DNA of 64,000 bases from Ophioderma brevispina (lineage: Eukaryota; Echinodermata; Ophiuroidea; Amphilepidida; Ophiodermatidae): the NCBI GenBank assembly GCA_023653785.1, contig JAMKCH010007228.1, positions 25,430 through 89,429 of the forward strand, read 5' to 3'. Position numbers and translations under genes: made by a program. How positions within the stretch are numbered: position 1 is the stretch's first letter; each line of letters starts with the position of its first letter. Shown piece after piece: positions 45,465-57,370 of the stretch. Under the pieces are notes generated by a model. It did no database searches, was not told where the DNA came from, and saw only the letters and a program-made list of their open reading frames with translations.

Positions 45465-46590
45465 TATTACATGATTCAGCAGAATCTATGACGAAGCGAA
45501 ACTCAACTCAATGCACGCGAGGATCACGTAAATGATACAATGAGAAAGTAATTGGTAAATATTATATAGAATCGAACCTCGGAGAAACTGCGAGCACAGA
45601 ACTAAATAAAGCGAAAATGCAACGGTCTCGAACACGACCACTTGATCCTAAGCGTGCATTGATTGAGTTTCGCTTCGTCATCAGATTCTGCTATAATCAT
45701 GCATAGAGGCATCCCTTCTAAAATGTAAAATATAATTAACTGGCCGGCTTGAAACTCTGAAGGGTCAACTAAATACATTAGCGCTCGTTCACTGGTATCC
45801 ACATCACCACAGTCCTCTGTGCCTAGGGTAAATCTCAAGCCTAGATAGCGGGAGGGAGGTCCGGGTTCGAGACGTGTGTATTTTTCGTCTTTATTTAGAT
45901 TCCTGTGCTCGCCATTTCCTCCGAGCTTCATATATATTTACCATTGTACTTCTCTCATTGTATCATTTACTTGATCCCGCGTGCATTGAGTTGAAGTTTC
46001 TCTTCGTCATAGATTCTGCTAGAATCATGCATATAGGCCCTCCCATTCTAATGTAAAATATAATTAGCCGCTTGAAACTCTGAAATAAAGACTGAAATAC
46101 ATTGGCGTTCTGTTCACTGTAGCCACATTAACAACAAAAGTCCTCTGTGGCCTAGTGGGAATATCTCACGCCTAGAAGCGAGAGGTCCTGGTTCGAGACC
46201 GTATATTTTCGTCTTTATTTAGTTCTGTGCTCGCAGTTTCTCCGCGCTTCTATTAACTATTTACCAATTTTACTTTCTGGGTTGTATATTTACTTGAATC
46301 CTCGACGTGCCATATGCAGTGAGTTTCGACTTCGTCATAGATTCTGCCAAGAATCATGCTATAATAAGAGCTCTCCCATTCTAAAATATAAAATAGAATT
46401 ACGGCCGCTTGAAAATCTTTGAAATAAAGAAACTGAAATACATTAGCCGCTCGTTCACTGGCTATCACATTTACACAGTCCTCTGTGCCTAGTGCGTAAG
46501 ATCTCACGCCTCGAAGAGAGGAGGATCCGGGGTTCGAGACCGTATTCTCGTTCTTTATTTAGTTCTGTGATCGCAAGTTTTTCTCAAGCT
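45465..46590. repeat. tRNA-derived tandem repeat, copy A: one inverted and three forward units
   Basis: Forward tRNA-like cores are at 45812-45873, 46139-46200 and 46479-46541, about 330 bp apart. Each has TGTGGCCTAGTGG (A box) and GGTTCGAGACC (B box), with small changes. The linker between cores (CTTGATCC..GCGTGCATTGAG to CATTAGCGCTCGTTCACTG) is repeated with them. An inverted part unit precedes the array (45465-45650), with its B box at 45624. Confidence 0.8.
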
Positions 46591-47135
46591 TCTATATAAT
46601 CCAAAAGAATATGATGTTATAATGTGGCCATAATGCTTGTTAACATGGCACAAGCATCTGTGTTATCACTGCGCCTTTGTACCGTGCCTTATGTGCAATC
46701 AGATAGGTGCATAATTTGGCAGGGTATGCAAGAGTACTGGCAATCATGTAACAGGAATTCTGCCTGCAGACTAGACTGTGTACTAATAACAGCATACTGG
46801 AATTTCTACACTTGATGTTATGTTAATCAGTGCTTGGATTTGCCCAGTTTTGACTTAGTTTACAATTAAATCCATTTTTTTTCAAGTTGAAAGATTTTCA
46901 AATATAATATTTTGCACTGTGTGTAATTAAAAAGTAATAATCTAGAATAAAGAAGATAGTCACCTAAAATGTTTATTTCCAAAGTTACAGATGGATCGTT
47001 TTCATTGTAGTAAACATTTTGACACAGTATAACAGTCTGCATAGATACTGGTATAACAAAAATTCCATATCCAGAATTTATCTAACAAGTGTGATTTCAC
47101 ACAGTGATTTGTATAGTGGACAAGCACTAGGAATA

Positions 47136-47556
47136 AAAAATATGTTAGTTTGGCGTAACGGAGAAAAAATTTCAGGGTTCGCCGTCGTCGGTCAAATGTT
47201 ATTTGTTATATTTTTTTTTAGATCTTCTCATGTTTTACTCTAAATGATACAAGACAAGATGATACTCATAAAGTTTTTTCATGAATAGCAAAGGATCGTT
47301 TATTTACTTGTTGTAGTTGCTTTGTTGTCTTGATTGTTAATTTTCATCTTGTAGTGAGTAAAAAAGTACGGGCTGGGGCGATAAAGGTGGATGAACTTTG
47401 CTTTTGTTTTTTTTTTCCCGTCTTCCCCGTAATAATGGATCGACGTCGGCCCTAGAATATTTTTTAAAAATTTTGTGCTAATTGCATACAAACTTTTGAG
47501 CTCGGGCAAGCGTTTGTTAGGGTCGGCGGGTTACGCCAAACAAACAATTTTCTTAT
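47136..47556. mobile_element. Inverted-repeat element, family A-like, copy A
   Basis: The ends are GTTAGTTTGGCGTAACGGAG at the left and GGCGGGTTACGCCAAACAAA then CAATTTT at the right. They resemble the ends of 10787-11154 (TTGTTGTATTGGAGTAAC). Copy B is at 53744-54122. Confidence 0.65.
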
Positions 47557-47766
47557 GCCTTATGTATTATTTCAAAAAAACATGATTTGCTTGAAAATCA
47601 TGCACCTCAGCGGAATGAAATCTCTGAGTCAGCCCTTTAATTATATAACACTGAGTCACAGATTGCATTTCATATGTATATCCTGCATGTTAAAGTTTGA
47701 TTCCACAGTGATGTAAAGTATAACAGTACTACCGAATATTAAATGGTTTTCATTCTCCAATGCTAG

Positions 47767-47899
47767 TGGTGTGAAGTCGCGTCGTCGAGCCCGTACCGGA
47801 ATTCTTTGTGCAAGTTGTGCAGAAAGCCTTGAGTGAAGGAGTAGTGGAGACTGCTATTGAATGGTCTTGTGAGGAGACAATGCTTCGGCAACCAAAAGT
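47767..47899 (+). CDS. CFAP54: CFAP54-like exon 19, copy A
   Basis: It follows CAATGCTAG and ends before GTAAGT. The peptide is broken by indels: SRRRAR, then VQKALSEGVVETAIEW, then CEETM. The middle is better here than in copy B, where the start is better. Confidence 0.6.
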
Positions 47900-48609
47900 G
47901 TAAGTACTGGCTGCACAGATGGAGCTTGCATTAGCAACTGTCGCAGAAGTTGAGACCACATATTTCTGCAGAAGAATCGTGGCCAGCGGATTACATACCG
48001 CGTTACATTACAGGTTCAGCTTCCTAAACGGACCACCGCATCGTGCATACGTTATCATAATAGTCATTTTATAGAGCTGCGTAATACGGCCCCAATACAT
48101 TACCGTGTTGCCCTACATGCGACCGTAACACCGTCCCCGTTCCATGCTGGCCATGATTAGTTCGTGGGAACGTTAATATAGCCAATCCTTTTGCGAGGGC
48201 CAAATGACGTATTATGAGAGTCACCAACCCGACAGTGATATGTCACTACAATTAATTAAATAGCCAAATTACTAATAGTGGAATTTGTTTTTCAGTTAGT
48301 CATTATCTCATCTACTAACTTTAGAGCCTTTTTCTCAACAATAAATTTTCCTGAAACTCATCCAACAACCAGTTTTTACAAGCAAAATTTGCTGGATTCT
48401 CGCCATCAGCTAAATTTGATGTGTATTCACAGATGAAAGGTTCACAATGAGGTGAATCCGGCCCCACCCCTCGTTCACGCGACCGGACAAACCCGGCATT
48501 TACAAAACTTTGGATTCTCCTATACTAACGACCTTAAAATTCAAACTCTTTTATTACTTTATTATTAAATTTTCCATTTTAAATAATAAGTGCAGCAACG
48601 CGCCGACGA

Positions 48610-48685
48610 ATGCATGTATGTTGACACACACACACGCGCAACGCACACACACAACATGCGACACACACCACACTCACACACATGT
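48610..48685. repeat. CA-rich microsatellite, copy A
   Basis: ACACACACACGCGCAACGCA and further CA runs. The same array in copy B is at 55138-55200, with different lengths. It lies about 100 bp before exon 20. Confidence 0.8.
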
Positions 48686-48783
48686 CATGGGCTTATGTGT
48701 TTGTAATTGCATCTGTGACATAACATTTGCAGACAGTTCATTTTGGTGTAGCACTGAGTGTAACACTTGGCTTTGTTTTGCAG

Positions 48784-48907
48784 ACGTAGATGACCAAATG
48801 TTACCTGTTCGCGACCAGTTAGTTAGTCGGTCTGGTGCCATGGTACGGTGGCAGGAGATGCACCCCAAGAAAGTAGTGCAGCTAGCTATCAGTCGGTAGT
48901 ACTCAAG
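48784..48907 (+). CDS. CFAP54: CFAP54-like exon 20, copy A
   Basis: Acceptor GTTTTGCAG, donor CAAG|GTATGT. It has pieces QMLPVR, SRSGAMVRWQEMHPKK and a TAG before the end. Copy B reads more cleanly, so most differences here look like inserted bases. Confidence 0.55.
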
Positions 48908-49062
48908 GTATGTAGGGAGCGGAATCTTCGCAAACAGTTACAAACGGTTTGCTATCACATTTATGTCTCCAAAATGAAAAAAATTGAACCCCTTTATGAA
49001 TAATAGTCTCTTGTGGTACTATAGAATTGCTAGGCGATATATTCCATTCAATGAAGTTGGAA

Positions 49063-49093
<31 letters not shown>

Positions 49094-49229
49094 CAAAAAT
49101 GTGTTGTTTAGTGTGGGTTTTGGTGAAAAAAACATCTTACAAGAAAGTACAACCATAAAGTTGTTTTTGTAAGAATTTTTTGTTTAATAAGTGTGACTTT
49201 CTTTTTGCCTTGTTTTGCTTAATTTGTAG

Positions 49230-49374
49230 CCCAAGGGGTAATATCAAGTCTCCTGAAGCTAAGAGCCCTCGTAAGAAAAAGAGAGAAGGCTTCCAACTTC
49301 TTGTCCTTCCAGCACGCTCAATCATAAGATGTCTGAAGCTGCTAAGCTGCGCAAGGCAAAGAGAAATGAGACCG
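49230..49374 (+). CDS. CFAP54: CFAP54-like exon 21, copy A
   Basis: It follows TTGTAG. It reads NIKSPEAKSPRKKKREGFQL, then a broken LVLPARS and SEAAKL-type part. The expected donor GAGG|GTAGGT is altered to ACCGGTAGGG. A basic KSPRKKK stretch is notable. Confidence 0.55.
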
Positions 49375-49654
49375 GTAGGGATATGCAATTGGAAAACAAA
49401 TCTCAAGCAACTGTTTTCTGTCATTTCATAGCCTAGGTGTTCTTACGTTACCAGGTGCTTCAACATTAAACCATATAATGTTTGAAGGGGAACATTGATT
49501 CTCCTTGGTAGTTTATGGCGTGTTGGATTTGTAACATTAGTTTTAAAAATGTTGGTGGGAAGTATCAAGTAACAAAGACAGCTTTCCATTATAGTGAAAG
49601 ACCAAAAACTAGAAGTGAAAGACAGCTTTCGGCAGCCTAACAACTGTAGATAAT

Positions 49655-49765
49655 ATCTATCGCTCTTACCAACCCGTGGCTCGATAGACCATCAGTGTGG
49701 CAACCAAGAGCGTCGTGCTAGTAATACGAAATGTTCCGACGTTTGCATTCCAGCCAAGCGCACGT
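49655..49765 (+). repeat. tRNA-derived repeat, copy A (pair at 56080-56165)
   Basis: Copy B reads GATAGCTTCAGTTGGCAAGC, then GTCGTGCTAGTATACGAAGG and CCCGGTTTGATTCCAGCC, which has A-box and B-box like parts and nearly the spacing of a tRNA. Copy A has extra bases scattered through it and would not fold. A T-rich run follows both. Confidence 0.6.
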
Positions 49766-50194
49766 TTTTTTTTCAATACTACTGCGCTGGCCAGCTACAG
49801 GGAAAGATTAATAAATATCTGTAAAATGAACAACATGATTTAACTCTGATTTTTGGCTCCCACTAGAGCGGGTCTTATGTTATGGTGATGGAATGGATAT
49901 GTGCATACTAATTCATAAGTCATACTAATGATGCGATTTTGCATTATGAAACAAAATGTGGGCATGACACCTTACTTTCGGGCCACAGGGTACTTTATCC
50001 TCGATTGCACAGATAATATAAATCACTTTACACTTCTAACCCAGATGCCATTATGTGAAAAAAATTCCATCAAGGCAAATGGTGATTGGAACAGTGGCAA
50101 CTATTCCATGCTATCTAAATAATTTTCTTCAAATGTGGCTCCTATTCCATCGCCCTACTAATTCAACAATAGATTCTTTTCATTTCACCGCAAG

Positions 50195-50414
50195 GCTTTG
50201 AGGGATAATGGAAAAATGTGGTCTCAGACAGACTTTACCACATGCATCGCAGGCACAAGGAAGCAACCGTCTCAGGAAGTTGGTTGCGCCTGCAGGAGCC
50301 TACATGGAGATCTCAGATGCAACAGCTTGCTAGAGATTGTGTCACTGTGCTTGTTCCTTAACAAAGTTGGCAGAGAGACCAAGCTCCTTGGACCTGATGA
50401 CTTGATGTCTATAG
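50195..50414 (+). CDS. CFAP54: CFAP54-like exon 22, copy A
   Basis: It follows CACCGCAAG. It contains KMWSQTDFTTCIAGTRKQ and, in another frame, EPTWRSQMQQLARDCVTVLV-like sequence. Where copy B has ATAG|GTAAGA this copy has ATAGAATAAG, so the donor GT is lost as written. Confidence 0.5.
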
Positions 50415-50529
50415 AATAAGACTAAGAGTTTATTTCAAACTTACGTAGGGACTTACAGTATACAGGGATGGGTTGTTTGGTTGCCAGAGACTGTTTTCAA
50501 AATTTGAGGTGTGAAATAAAGACGAAAAA

Positions 50530-50935
50530 TACACGGTCTCGAACCCGGTCTCTCGTATATAGGCTGTGAGATTTATCCACTCTTCTAAATATCTAATATC
50601 ATTATAGTCGCCTTGAAATTACTGAAAAACATTGAAGCTACTGTTAGTGCTTGTTCAACTGTATCCATGTAAACACAGTCTCTGTGGTCCAGTGGTAATA
50701 TCATGCCTAGATAGCGAGAGGACCGGGGTATGGAGACCATGTATTTGTAGTCTTATTCATTTTCAATTTGCTCGCCAGTTCTAACAAGGCTCTATATAAT
50801 CATTTGTCTTATCACTCTCGGTGGTTGTATCATTTACTTGAGCCTCACGGTGCCATTGCAATTTTAGGTTGTCGCTTTGTCATAAGAGTTTGCTAGAATC
50901 ATGCATGTAGGGCCCAACCTCTGTCTAAAGATATG
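50530..50935. repeat. tRNA-derived repeat pair, copy A (inverted plus forward)
   Basis: An inverted B box (GGTCTCGAACCCGGTCTCTC) lies at 50544 and a forward core (TGTGGTCCAGTGG ... GAGAGGACCGGGG) at 50684-50735. The equivalent in copy B is at 56895-57280. It is a diverged member of the family at 45.5-46.6 kb. Confidence 0.65.
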
Positions 50936-51006
50936 TTTTCAAATTTTTGTACACTACCTTACCATTATACAGATCGTCCTACTTAAAATGAATATGTTTA
51001 CTTTAG

Positions 51007-51190
51007 AGACAGCTAACACAGCGTAGTAGGCTGGGATGGTGTCCATCTAGCGGCCAGTCACCAGGCTGAGAGGCAGGAAGACAATCTCAGAATGACCCGG
51101 CTCATGCTCAGCTACAACAGCGGACATCGATGCTGATTCTAAGCCCTCACCCAGTTGCAATAGAGGTAGGCTGCCCTCTGGTCACCCTTG
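51007..51190 (+). CDS. CFAP54: CFAP54-like exon 23, copy A
   Basis: Acceptor ACTTTAG, donor CTTG|GTAAGT. The reading is broken; it matches copy B at 57371, where a longer clean reading exists. Confidence 0.5.
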
Positions 51191-51772
51191 GTAAGTTAAC
51201 ACATAGCTTAGAGTGTGTGAAGAAATAAGCGCTTGAGCTTGCAAATTAAATTGACACGTTCTAAAGAAGGACATTGAATCAATTTGCATTTTCGATGTAC
51301 ATTTCTAAGAACTCTCAACGTCTTTTTCTACTTTTAATGTGATTTGCCTGCTGGGGTATCTTATCAAAGAGGACATCTACTCGGACTTTTGAAGTGCTGA
51401 TGGATTGCAGCGACCTGATTTTACGCTTAAAAAACCCTCACAATAGATTGTCTTTGTCTAGCTCTGCCAACCAAATTAATTGACATTCAAAGAACATGGC
51501 TACTACATTGACCCCACCACTTGGTGGAGTTGTGAATAGTGGTTACCTAACAGGTTCTTCAGAAACTTTAAAGATTTTTTGGATCATGGCTGATGAATGA
51601 AACCAATCCTTCATTGTAATAATTCAAGGTGTTTTGTTTTGGCTTTTGGTAAGCAGTCTCTATTGTTTCCCAGACCAGACATAAAGGCTTCACCTAACAG
51701 GGTGAGCTGCCTCCTCCGTGACCTGGTGTTCTGGTCTTTACTTAAATCCTTTGTTTAAGTTTTTCACTTCAG

Positions 51773-51863
51773 CTCACAGGGCAGATGACCTCAGTGGTCG
51801 ATAGATCCCAACATTCTGCAGGCCTTCATAGTACACTGCCGAGCGACATGCCTTTACAAGAAG
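51773..51863 (+). CDS. CFAP54: CFAP54-like exon 18, copy B
   Basis: Acceptor TTTTTCACTTCAG, donor AAG|GTAAGA. LTGQMTS is followed by a break; the remainder matches copy A base by base with small insertions and losses. Confidence 0.6.
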
Positions 51864-52399
51864 GTAAGACCAAGCACTACTAAAACTACCTTATGGATAA
51901 ACTCTGTCAATCTGATAAATAAAAAAAATAATCAGTTTTTATACAGTGCTTTATCACGGTAAACTGTCTCAACGTGCTGTTGTTCTATTATTATGGCTGC
52001 CATCAGGAATCATTTCAAGCAGTCGCTTCATCAGGGTGAGATACTGGTCCAAGGTGCACATCCCTATCAGCATTAGATGGTAATAGTCACCATAACAGCT
52101 CCCCAATTTTGCGCGGGGTTGAAGAGGCAAATTGAGATGAAGTATATTGCCCAAAGGAACACAAACATGTTACACTGCACGGGGCTTGAAACTCAAGATT
52201 GCAATGGGTAAGGTTCGGATCATGAGTTCTGCACTTGGATCTGTTATGCCACAAGTGCTCGCTAAAATATACGTTTAAATATGGATTTACCATCATCAAT
52301 ACTATGTACTTATCTGTGTAAGCAGGCATGTTATTAGTCATATAGGACAGCATATCCTTTTTTGAAAGTCTGTTAAAAATATTGATTTGATATTTTAGA

Positions 52400-53220
52400 A
52401 TGGGAGGGCTCTTATATACATGATTCTAGCAGGAATTCTGATGACGAAGCGAAACTCAATTCAATGCACGCGCGGATCAAGTAAATGATACAATCCGAGA
52501 AAGTAAAGTTGGTAAATATTATATAGAAAGCTCAGGAAACTGACGAGCACAGAAAACTAAATAAAGACGAAAAATGCCGGTCTCGAACCCAGGACCACTT
52601 GATCCTAGCGTGCATTGAGTTGAGTTTCGCTTCGTCATAGCTTCTGCTAGATAGAATCATTGCATATAAGGCCCTTCCCATTCAAATGTAAAAATATAAT
52701 TACGGCCGCTTGAACTCTGAAATAAAGAGACTGAAATACATTAGCGGTCGTTTCACTGATCCACATTAACACAGTCCTTGTGGCCTAGTGGTAATATCTC
52801 ACGCCAAAAAGCGAGAGGGCCGGGTTCGAGACCGGGTATTTTTCGTTTTATTTAGTTCTGTGCTCGCAGTTTCTCGAGCTCTATATAATATTTACCAATT
52901 TTTACTCTCGGGTTGTATCATTACTTTGATTCTCGCGTGGCATGAGTTGAGTTTCGCTTAGTATCGATTCTGCAAGGAATCATGCATACAAGGCCCTTCC
53001 CATTCTAAAATATAAAATATAATACGGGCCGCTTGAAAACGCTGAAATAAAGGACTGGACATACATTAAGCGATCGTTCACTGGTATCCCACCATTTACA
53101 CAGTCCTTTGTGGCCTAGTGGTAATATATCACGCCTAGAAAGCGGGAGGTCTGGGTTCGAGACCGCGTAATTTTCGTCTTTATTTAGTTCTGTGCTCGCC
53201 AGTTTCTCCAAGCTTCTATT
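52400..53220. repeat. tRNA-derived tandem repeat, copy B: one inverted and two forward units
   Basis: Forward cores are at 52774-52833 and 53102-53164, 328 bp apart, with TGTGGCCTAGTGGTAATAT and GGTTCGAGACC. The inverted part unit has its B box at 52577-52596. One forward unit fewer than in copy A explains about half of the length difference between the duplicates. Confidence 0.8.
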
Positions 53221-53743
53221 ATAATAAAAGAATATGAGTGCTATACTCTTGGCCATATTGCTTGTTTACATGGCACACGGCATGGTCTATCACTGCGACT
53301 TTGTACCGTGCTTTGTGAATCAGATGGTTTGCATAATTTGGCGGTAATGCAAGGAGTATTGGCAACATGTAACAGAATTATGCTGAGACCATAAACTGGT
53401 ATAATAACAGCTCTGCTTTTCACACTTGATGTTATTTAATTTCAGTGCTTGATTTTGCCCAGTTGACTTTTTAACAAATAAATCATTTTTTTCAAGTTGA
53501 AAGATTTCAAAATATAATATTTTTGTGTGGTAACTTAAAAGTAATCATATAGAACTAAAGATAGCACCCTAAAAGTTTATTTCCAAGTTACAGAGGATCG
53601 TTTTAATGTAGTAAACATTTATGCACAGTTTATAACAGTGCATAGGCTACTGTGTATAACAAAAATTCCATATCCAGGAATTTTATAACAAAGTTGTGAT
53701 TTTTCACACAGGGCAGTGATTGTATAGGACAAGCATTAGCGCA

Positions 53744-54122
53744 TAAAAAAAATCGTTGTGTGGCGAACGGAGAGAAAAAAGCCGGGTCGGTCGGTCGGTC
53801 AAAGTTTATTTGTATTATTTTTTTTTTAGCTTCTTCTCAATGTTTTCTCTTAAATGAATACAAGAGGATACTCTATTAAAGCTTTTTCAATGACATAGCA
53901 AAGATCGTTTATTTACTGTTGTAGTTGCTTTGTTGTCTGTTTTGTAAATTTTTCATCTTTGTGGTGGTAAAAAAAATAGTTTTTTTAAATGTGGATGGAA
54001 TGAAAATAATGGATCGTCGGCCCGATAGTTTTTTAAAATTTTGTGCAATGGCATACAAACTTGTGAGGTCGGCAGGTTTGTTAGGGTCACGGGTCGGGTT
54101 ACGCCAACAAACATTTTTTATG
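53744..54122. mobile_element. Inverted-repeat element, family A-like, copy B
   Basis: It starts ATCGTTGTGTGGCGAACGG and ends GGGTTACGCCAACAAACATT. It is the counterpart of 47136-47556, about 40 bases shorter through many small losses. Confidence 0.6.
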
Positions 54123-54318
54123 CCTTATGTATTATGCAAAAAAACTGTTTGTTTGAAAATCATGCACCCTCAGCGGGACATCTGAGTCAGCCTTTATATA
54201 TATAACACTGAGTTCACAGATTGCATTTCATATGTATCCCGCAATGTAAAGTTTTATTCCACAGTGATATAAAGTATAACATATACCGAATTAAATGGTT
54301 TTCATTCTCCATTGCTAG

Positions 54319-54448
54319 TGGTGAAGTTTCCCGTCGTCGAGCCCGCTACTTGGAATTCTTTGTGCAAGTTGTGCAGAAAGCCTTGAGTGAAGGAATTAGT
54401 GGAGACGGCTATTGAATGGTGTGAGGAGACAATGGCTTGGCTAACCAA
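54319..54448 (+). CDS. CFAP54: CFAP54-like exon 19, copy B
   Basis: Acceptor ATTGCTAG, donor CCAA|GTAAGT. It reads GEVSRRRARYLEFFVQVVQK and ALSEGI, then after an inserted base VETAIEW and CEETMAWLTK. This is a long amphipathic helix pattern and one of the better exons. Confidence 0.7.
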
Positions 54449-55137
54449 GTAAGTACTGCTGACGTTGGGCTTTGCATTTTAGCCACTCTGAGAGTTGATA
54501 ACCTAACATTTTCTGCAGAAATCGTGGCCAGCGTATTAGATACCAACCTACCCTCGTACTAAACAGCGGTCAGCTTAAACACAGCAACTGCATACGTCTC
54601 ATATAGTCATTTTATAGAGCTGCCGTAAATAATACGCCCATACATTCAATTACCCCCCATTACCCCGGTTGCACACATGCGTACCACGGTGTTCCACCAT
54701 GCTGGCCATGATTTTATTTGTGGGGAACTGTAATATAGCAAATTCATTTTGCAGGGACCAAATGACCTTATTTGAGATTCCAGACAGTGTATGTCACTAA
54801 ATTAATATAAATAGCAAATTCTAATAGTGGAAATTTGTTTTCAGTAGTCATTATCTAATCTTTAACTTTAGAGCTTTTCTCAACATTCCATTCTGAAACC
54901 AACCAACAAACCCGTTTTTTTACAATGCAAATTTTGCTGATTCGATCAAAAGCTAAATTTGATGTTTATTTCCCGCTGACAAGTTCAATGAGGTGAATCC
55001 GGCACCTCGTTCACAGCGACAAAACCGGATTTAAAACTTTGGATTTACTTACTACTTTAAATTAACAAACTTTTTTATTACTTTTATTATTAAATTTTCC
55101 ATTTTAACTAATAAGTGGCCATGTGCATCATGTCATG

Positions 55138-55200
55138 TGACACACACACACGCGCACGCACACACACCCTTGCGCAACACACACACACACTCACACACAT
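55138..55200. repeat. CA-rich microsatellite, copy B
   Basis: ACACACACACACGCGCACGC and further CA runs, the counterpart of 48610-48685. Confidence 0.8.
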
Positions 55201-55293
55201 TCATGGGCTTATTGTTTTTTACTTGCATCTGTGATTAACATTTGAGCAGTTCCCATTTTGGTAAGCCTGAAGTGTAACACTTTTGTTTTGCAG

Positions 55294-55408
55294 AAACGAA
55301 TACCAAATGTTACCTGTTCGGACCATGTTAGTTCGTCGGTCTGGTGCCATGACGTTGGCAGGAGATGATCCGAAGAAGTATGCAGCTATAGTACAGGAGT
55401 ACTCAAAG
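55294..55408 (+). CDS. CFAP54: CFAP54-like exon 20, copy B
   Basis: Acceptor GTTTTGCAG, donor AAAG|GTATGT. It reads QMLPVRTMLVRRSGAM, then LAGDDPKKYAAIVQEYSK after small shifts. The ending QEYSK is broken in copy A. Confidence 0.65.
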
Positions 55409-55644
55409 GTATGTAGGGAAATCTTGCAACAGTTTACAACAGTTGCAAAATGAATTGTCTCCAAAAATGAAAAAAATTGAACCTCTTTTATGATATTTCT
55501 CTTGTGAGTTACTATAGAATTTGCTCATGCGATATTTCCAATTCAATGAAAACATCTTACAAGAAAGTACAAACATCAAGTTGTTTTCTTGTAAGAATTT
55601 TGGTGATATTAAGTGGACTTTTTGCTTGTTTTGTGAATTTGTAG

Positions 55645-55792
55645 CCCAAGGGTAATATCAAGTCTCCTGAAGCTAAGAGCCCTCGTAAGAAAAAGAAGAG
55701 GTTCCAACTTCTTGTCTTCCAGCGCTCAACTCATAATATGTCTGAAGCTGCTAAAGCTGCGCAAGAGCAAAGAGAAATGAGGGTAGGTATGC
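55645..55792 (+). CDS. CFAP54: CFAP54-like exon 21, copy B
   Basis: Acceptor AATTTGTAG, donor GAGG|GTAGGT. It reads GNIKSPEAKSPRKKKKRFQL then LVFQRSTHNMSEAAKAAQEQ and REMR, nearly unbroken. It is basic at first and then a charged helix. Confidence 0.7.
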
Positions 55793-56079
55793 AAATTTTG
55801 AAACAACTCAAACACTGTTTTCCTGTCAACAATATCATAAGACCTAGTTAATCAAAGTTCTTACGTAGATGTATGCTTCAAACATTAAACCAAGAATTTG
55901 AAGGGGAACATTTGTTCTCCTGGTTATGTATGGGTGTGGATTTGTAACATTCATAGTTTTAAAAAAATGTGGTGGTGACGTATCAATCCACTTAAGCAGC
56001 TCCATTTAGTGAAAGACCAAAACAGAGGAAAGCGAAGAACAGCTTTCGGACCTAACACCTGTCGATAATATCTATCGCT

Positions 56080-56165
56080 GTCCCTACCAACCCGGCCGAT
56101 AGCTTCAGTTGGCAAGCGTCGTGCTAGTATACGAAGGTCGCCCGGTTTGATTCCAGCCAAGCGCA
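56080..56165 (+). repeat. tRNA-derived repeat, copy B
   Basis: GATAGCTTCAGTTGGCAAGC, then GTCGTGCTAGTATACGAAGG, then CCCGGTTTGATTCCAGCC. The boxes are close to Pol III consensus and the overall length is near that of a tRNA. A GCGCAC plus T-run follows, which could act as a Pol III stop. Confidence 0.6.
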
Positions 56166-56585
56166 CTTTTTTTTTTTTCAATACTAACATGCGCTGGCCA
56201 TCTACAGGGAAAATTAATAAATATATAGTAAAATGAACCACATGATTAACTCTATTTGTGGCCTCCCACAAGCGGGTCTTAGGTTTATGGTGATGGATGG
56301 ATTTTGCATACTAAATGGTCATACTCCATACAATGAGCTATTTGCATCTGAAAAAAATGTGGGATGCCACCTTAACTTTGGGCACATGATATTTATCCAT
56401 CGATATTGCCAGAAATATAAAATCCCTTTACACTTTCTCACCTCATTGCATTATGTGCAAAAAATCATCAGAGTGTTTGGCAACAGTTTGCAACTATTCC
56501 ATGCTCATCTAAAATAATTTTTTCTTCAAATGTGGTTCCTATTCCGCCTACTAATTCACAATAGTTCTTATCATTTCACCTCAAG

Positions 56586-56787
56586 ATGCTTTGAGAAACT
56601 GTAAAATGTGTTCCCAGACGTCTTACCACATGCATCGCAGGAAGCAAACTCTCATGAAGGTTTGCCTGAGGAGCTACCCCTGGAGATCTCAAATGAAACT
56701 GAGAGATTGTGTCACTTTGCTGTGTGTCCTTAACAAATTGTGCAAGAGATACAAGCGCCTTGGCACTGCTGCTGGTGATGTCTATAG
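56586..56787 (+). CDS. CFAP54: CFAP54-like exon 22, copy B
   Basis: It begins after CACCTCAAG and ends TATAG|GTAAGA. Pieces read KMCSQTSYHMHRRKQTLMK in one frame and LPEELPLEISNET then RDCVTLLCVLNKLCKRYKRL and GTAAGDVYR in others. The intact donor contrasts with copy A. Confidence 0.6.
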
Positions 56788-56889
56788 GTAAGACAAGACG
56801 TTTATTTTCAAAACTTACGTAGACCTTTGACAGTATTACAAGGGATGGGTTGTGGGCCAGAGACACTGTTTTCAATTTGATTGAAATAA

Positions 56890-57285
56890 AAGACGAAAAA
56901 TACACGGGCTCGAACCCGGTCCTCTCATTATCTAGGCTTGAGATTTATCCACCGCTTCTAAAATATATAATATAATTATAGTCCCTTGAAATTCTGAAAT
57001 AAAACTGAAGATACGTTAGTGCTGTTTTTCACACTGGTATCATGTACACACAGTCCTCTGTGGTCAGTGGTAAATCTCATCCTAGTAGCGAGAGGACCGG
57101 GTTGGAGACCATGTATTTTTCGTTTATCATTTCAATGCTCGCCATTTTTCCTACAAGGCTTATATAATAATTTGTCTTATCACTTTCGTCGGTTGTATCC
57201 ATGTTTTACTTGCTCTCACTTTCAATTGCATTTAGTGTCGCTTTGTATCGGTTCTGCTAGAATCATGCATGTGGCCCACCTCTTC
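56890..57285. repeat. tRNA-derived repeat pair, copy B (inverted plus forward)
   Basis: An inverted B box (GGGCTCGAACCCGGTCCTCT) lies at 56906 and a forward core at 57052-57111. It is the counterpart of 50530-50935. Confidence 0.65.
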
Positions 57286-57370
57286 TAAATATATGTTTCC
57301 AAATTTGTAACTACATCTACCTTATTAAAATTACAATCTTCCTACTTAGACAATGAATGGTTTACTTTAG

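Noticed and set aside
45812..46541. Functional tRNA genes in the 45-57 kb region
   Set aside because: The A and B boxes are good but the anticodon arm and acceptor stem do not pair as a tRNA, and the unit is part of a 330-bp tandem repeat.
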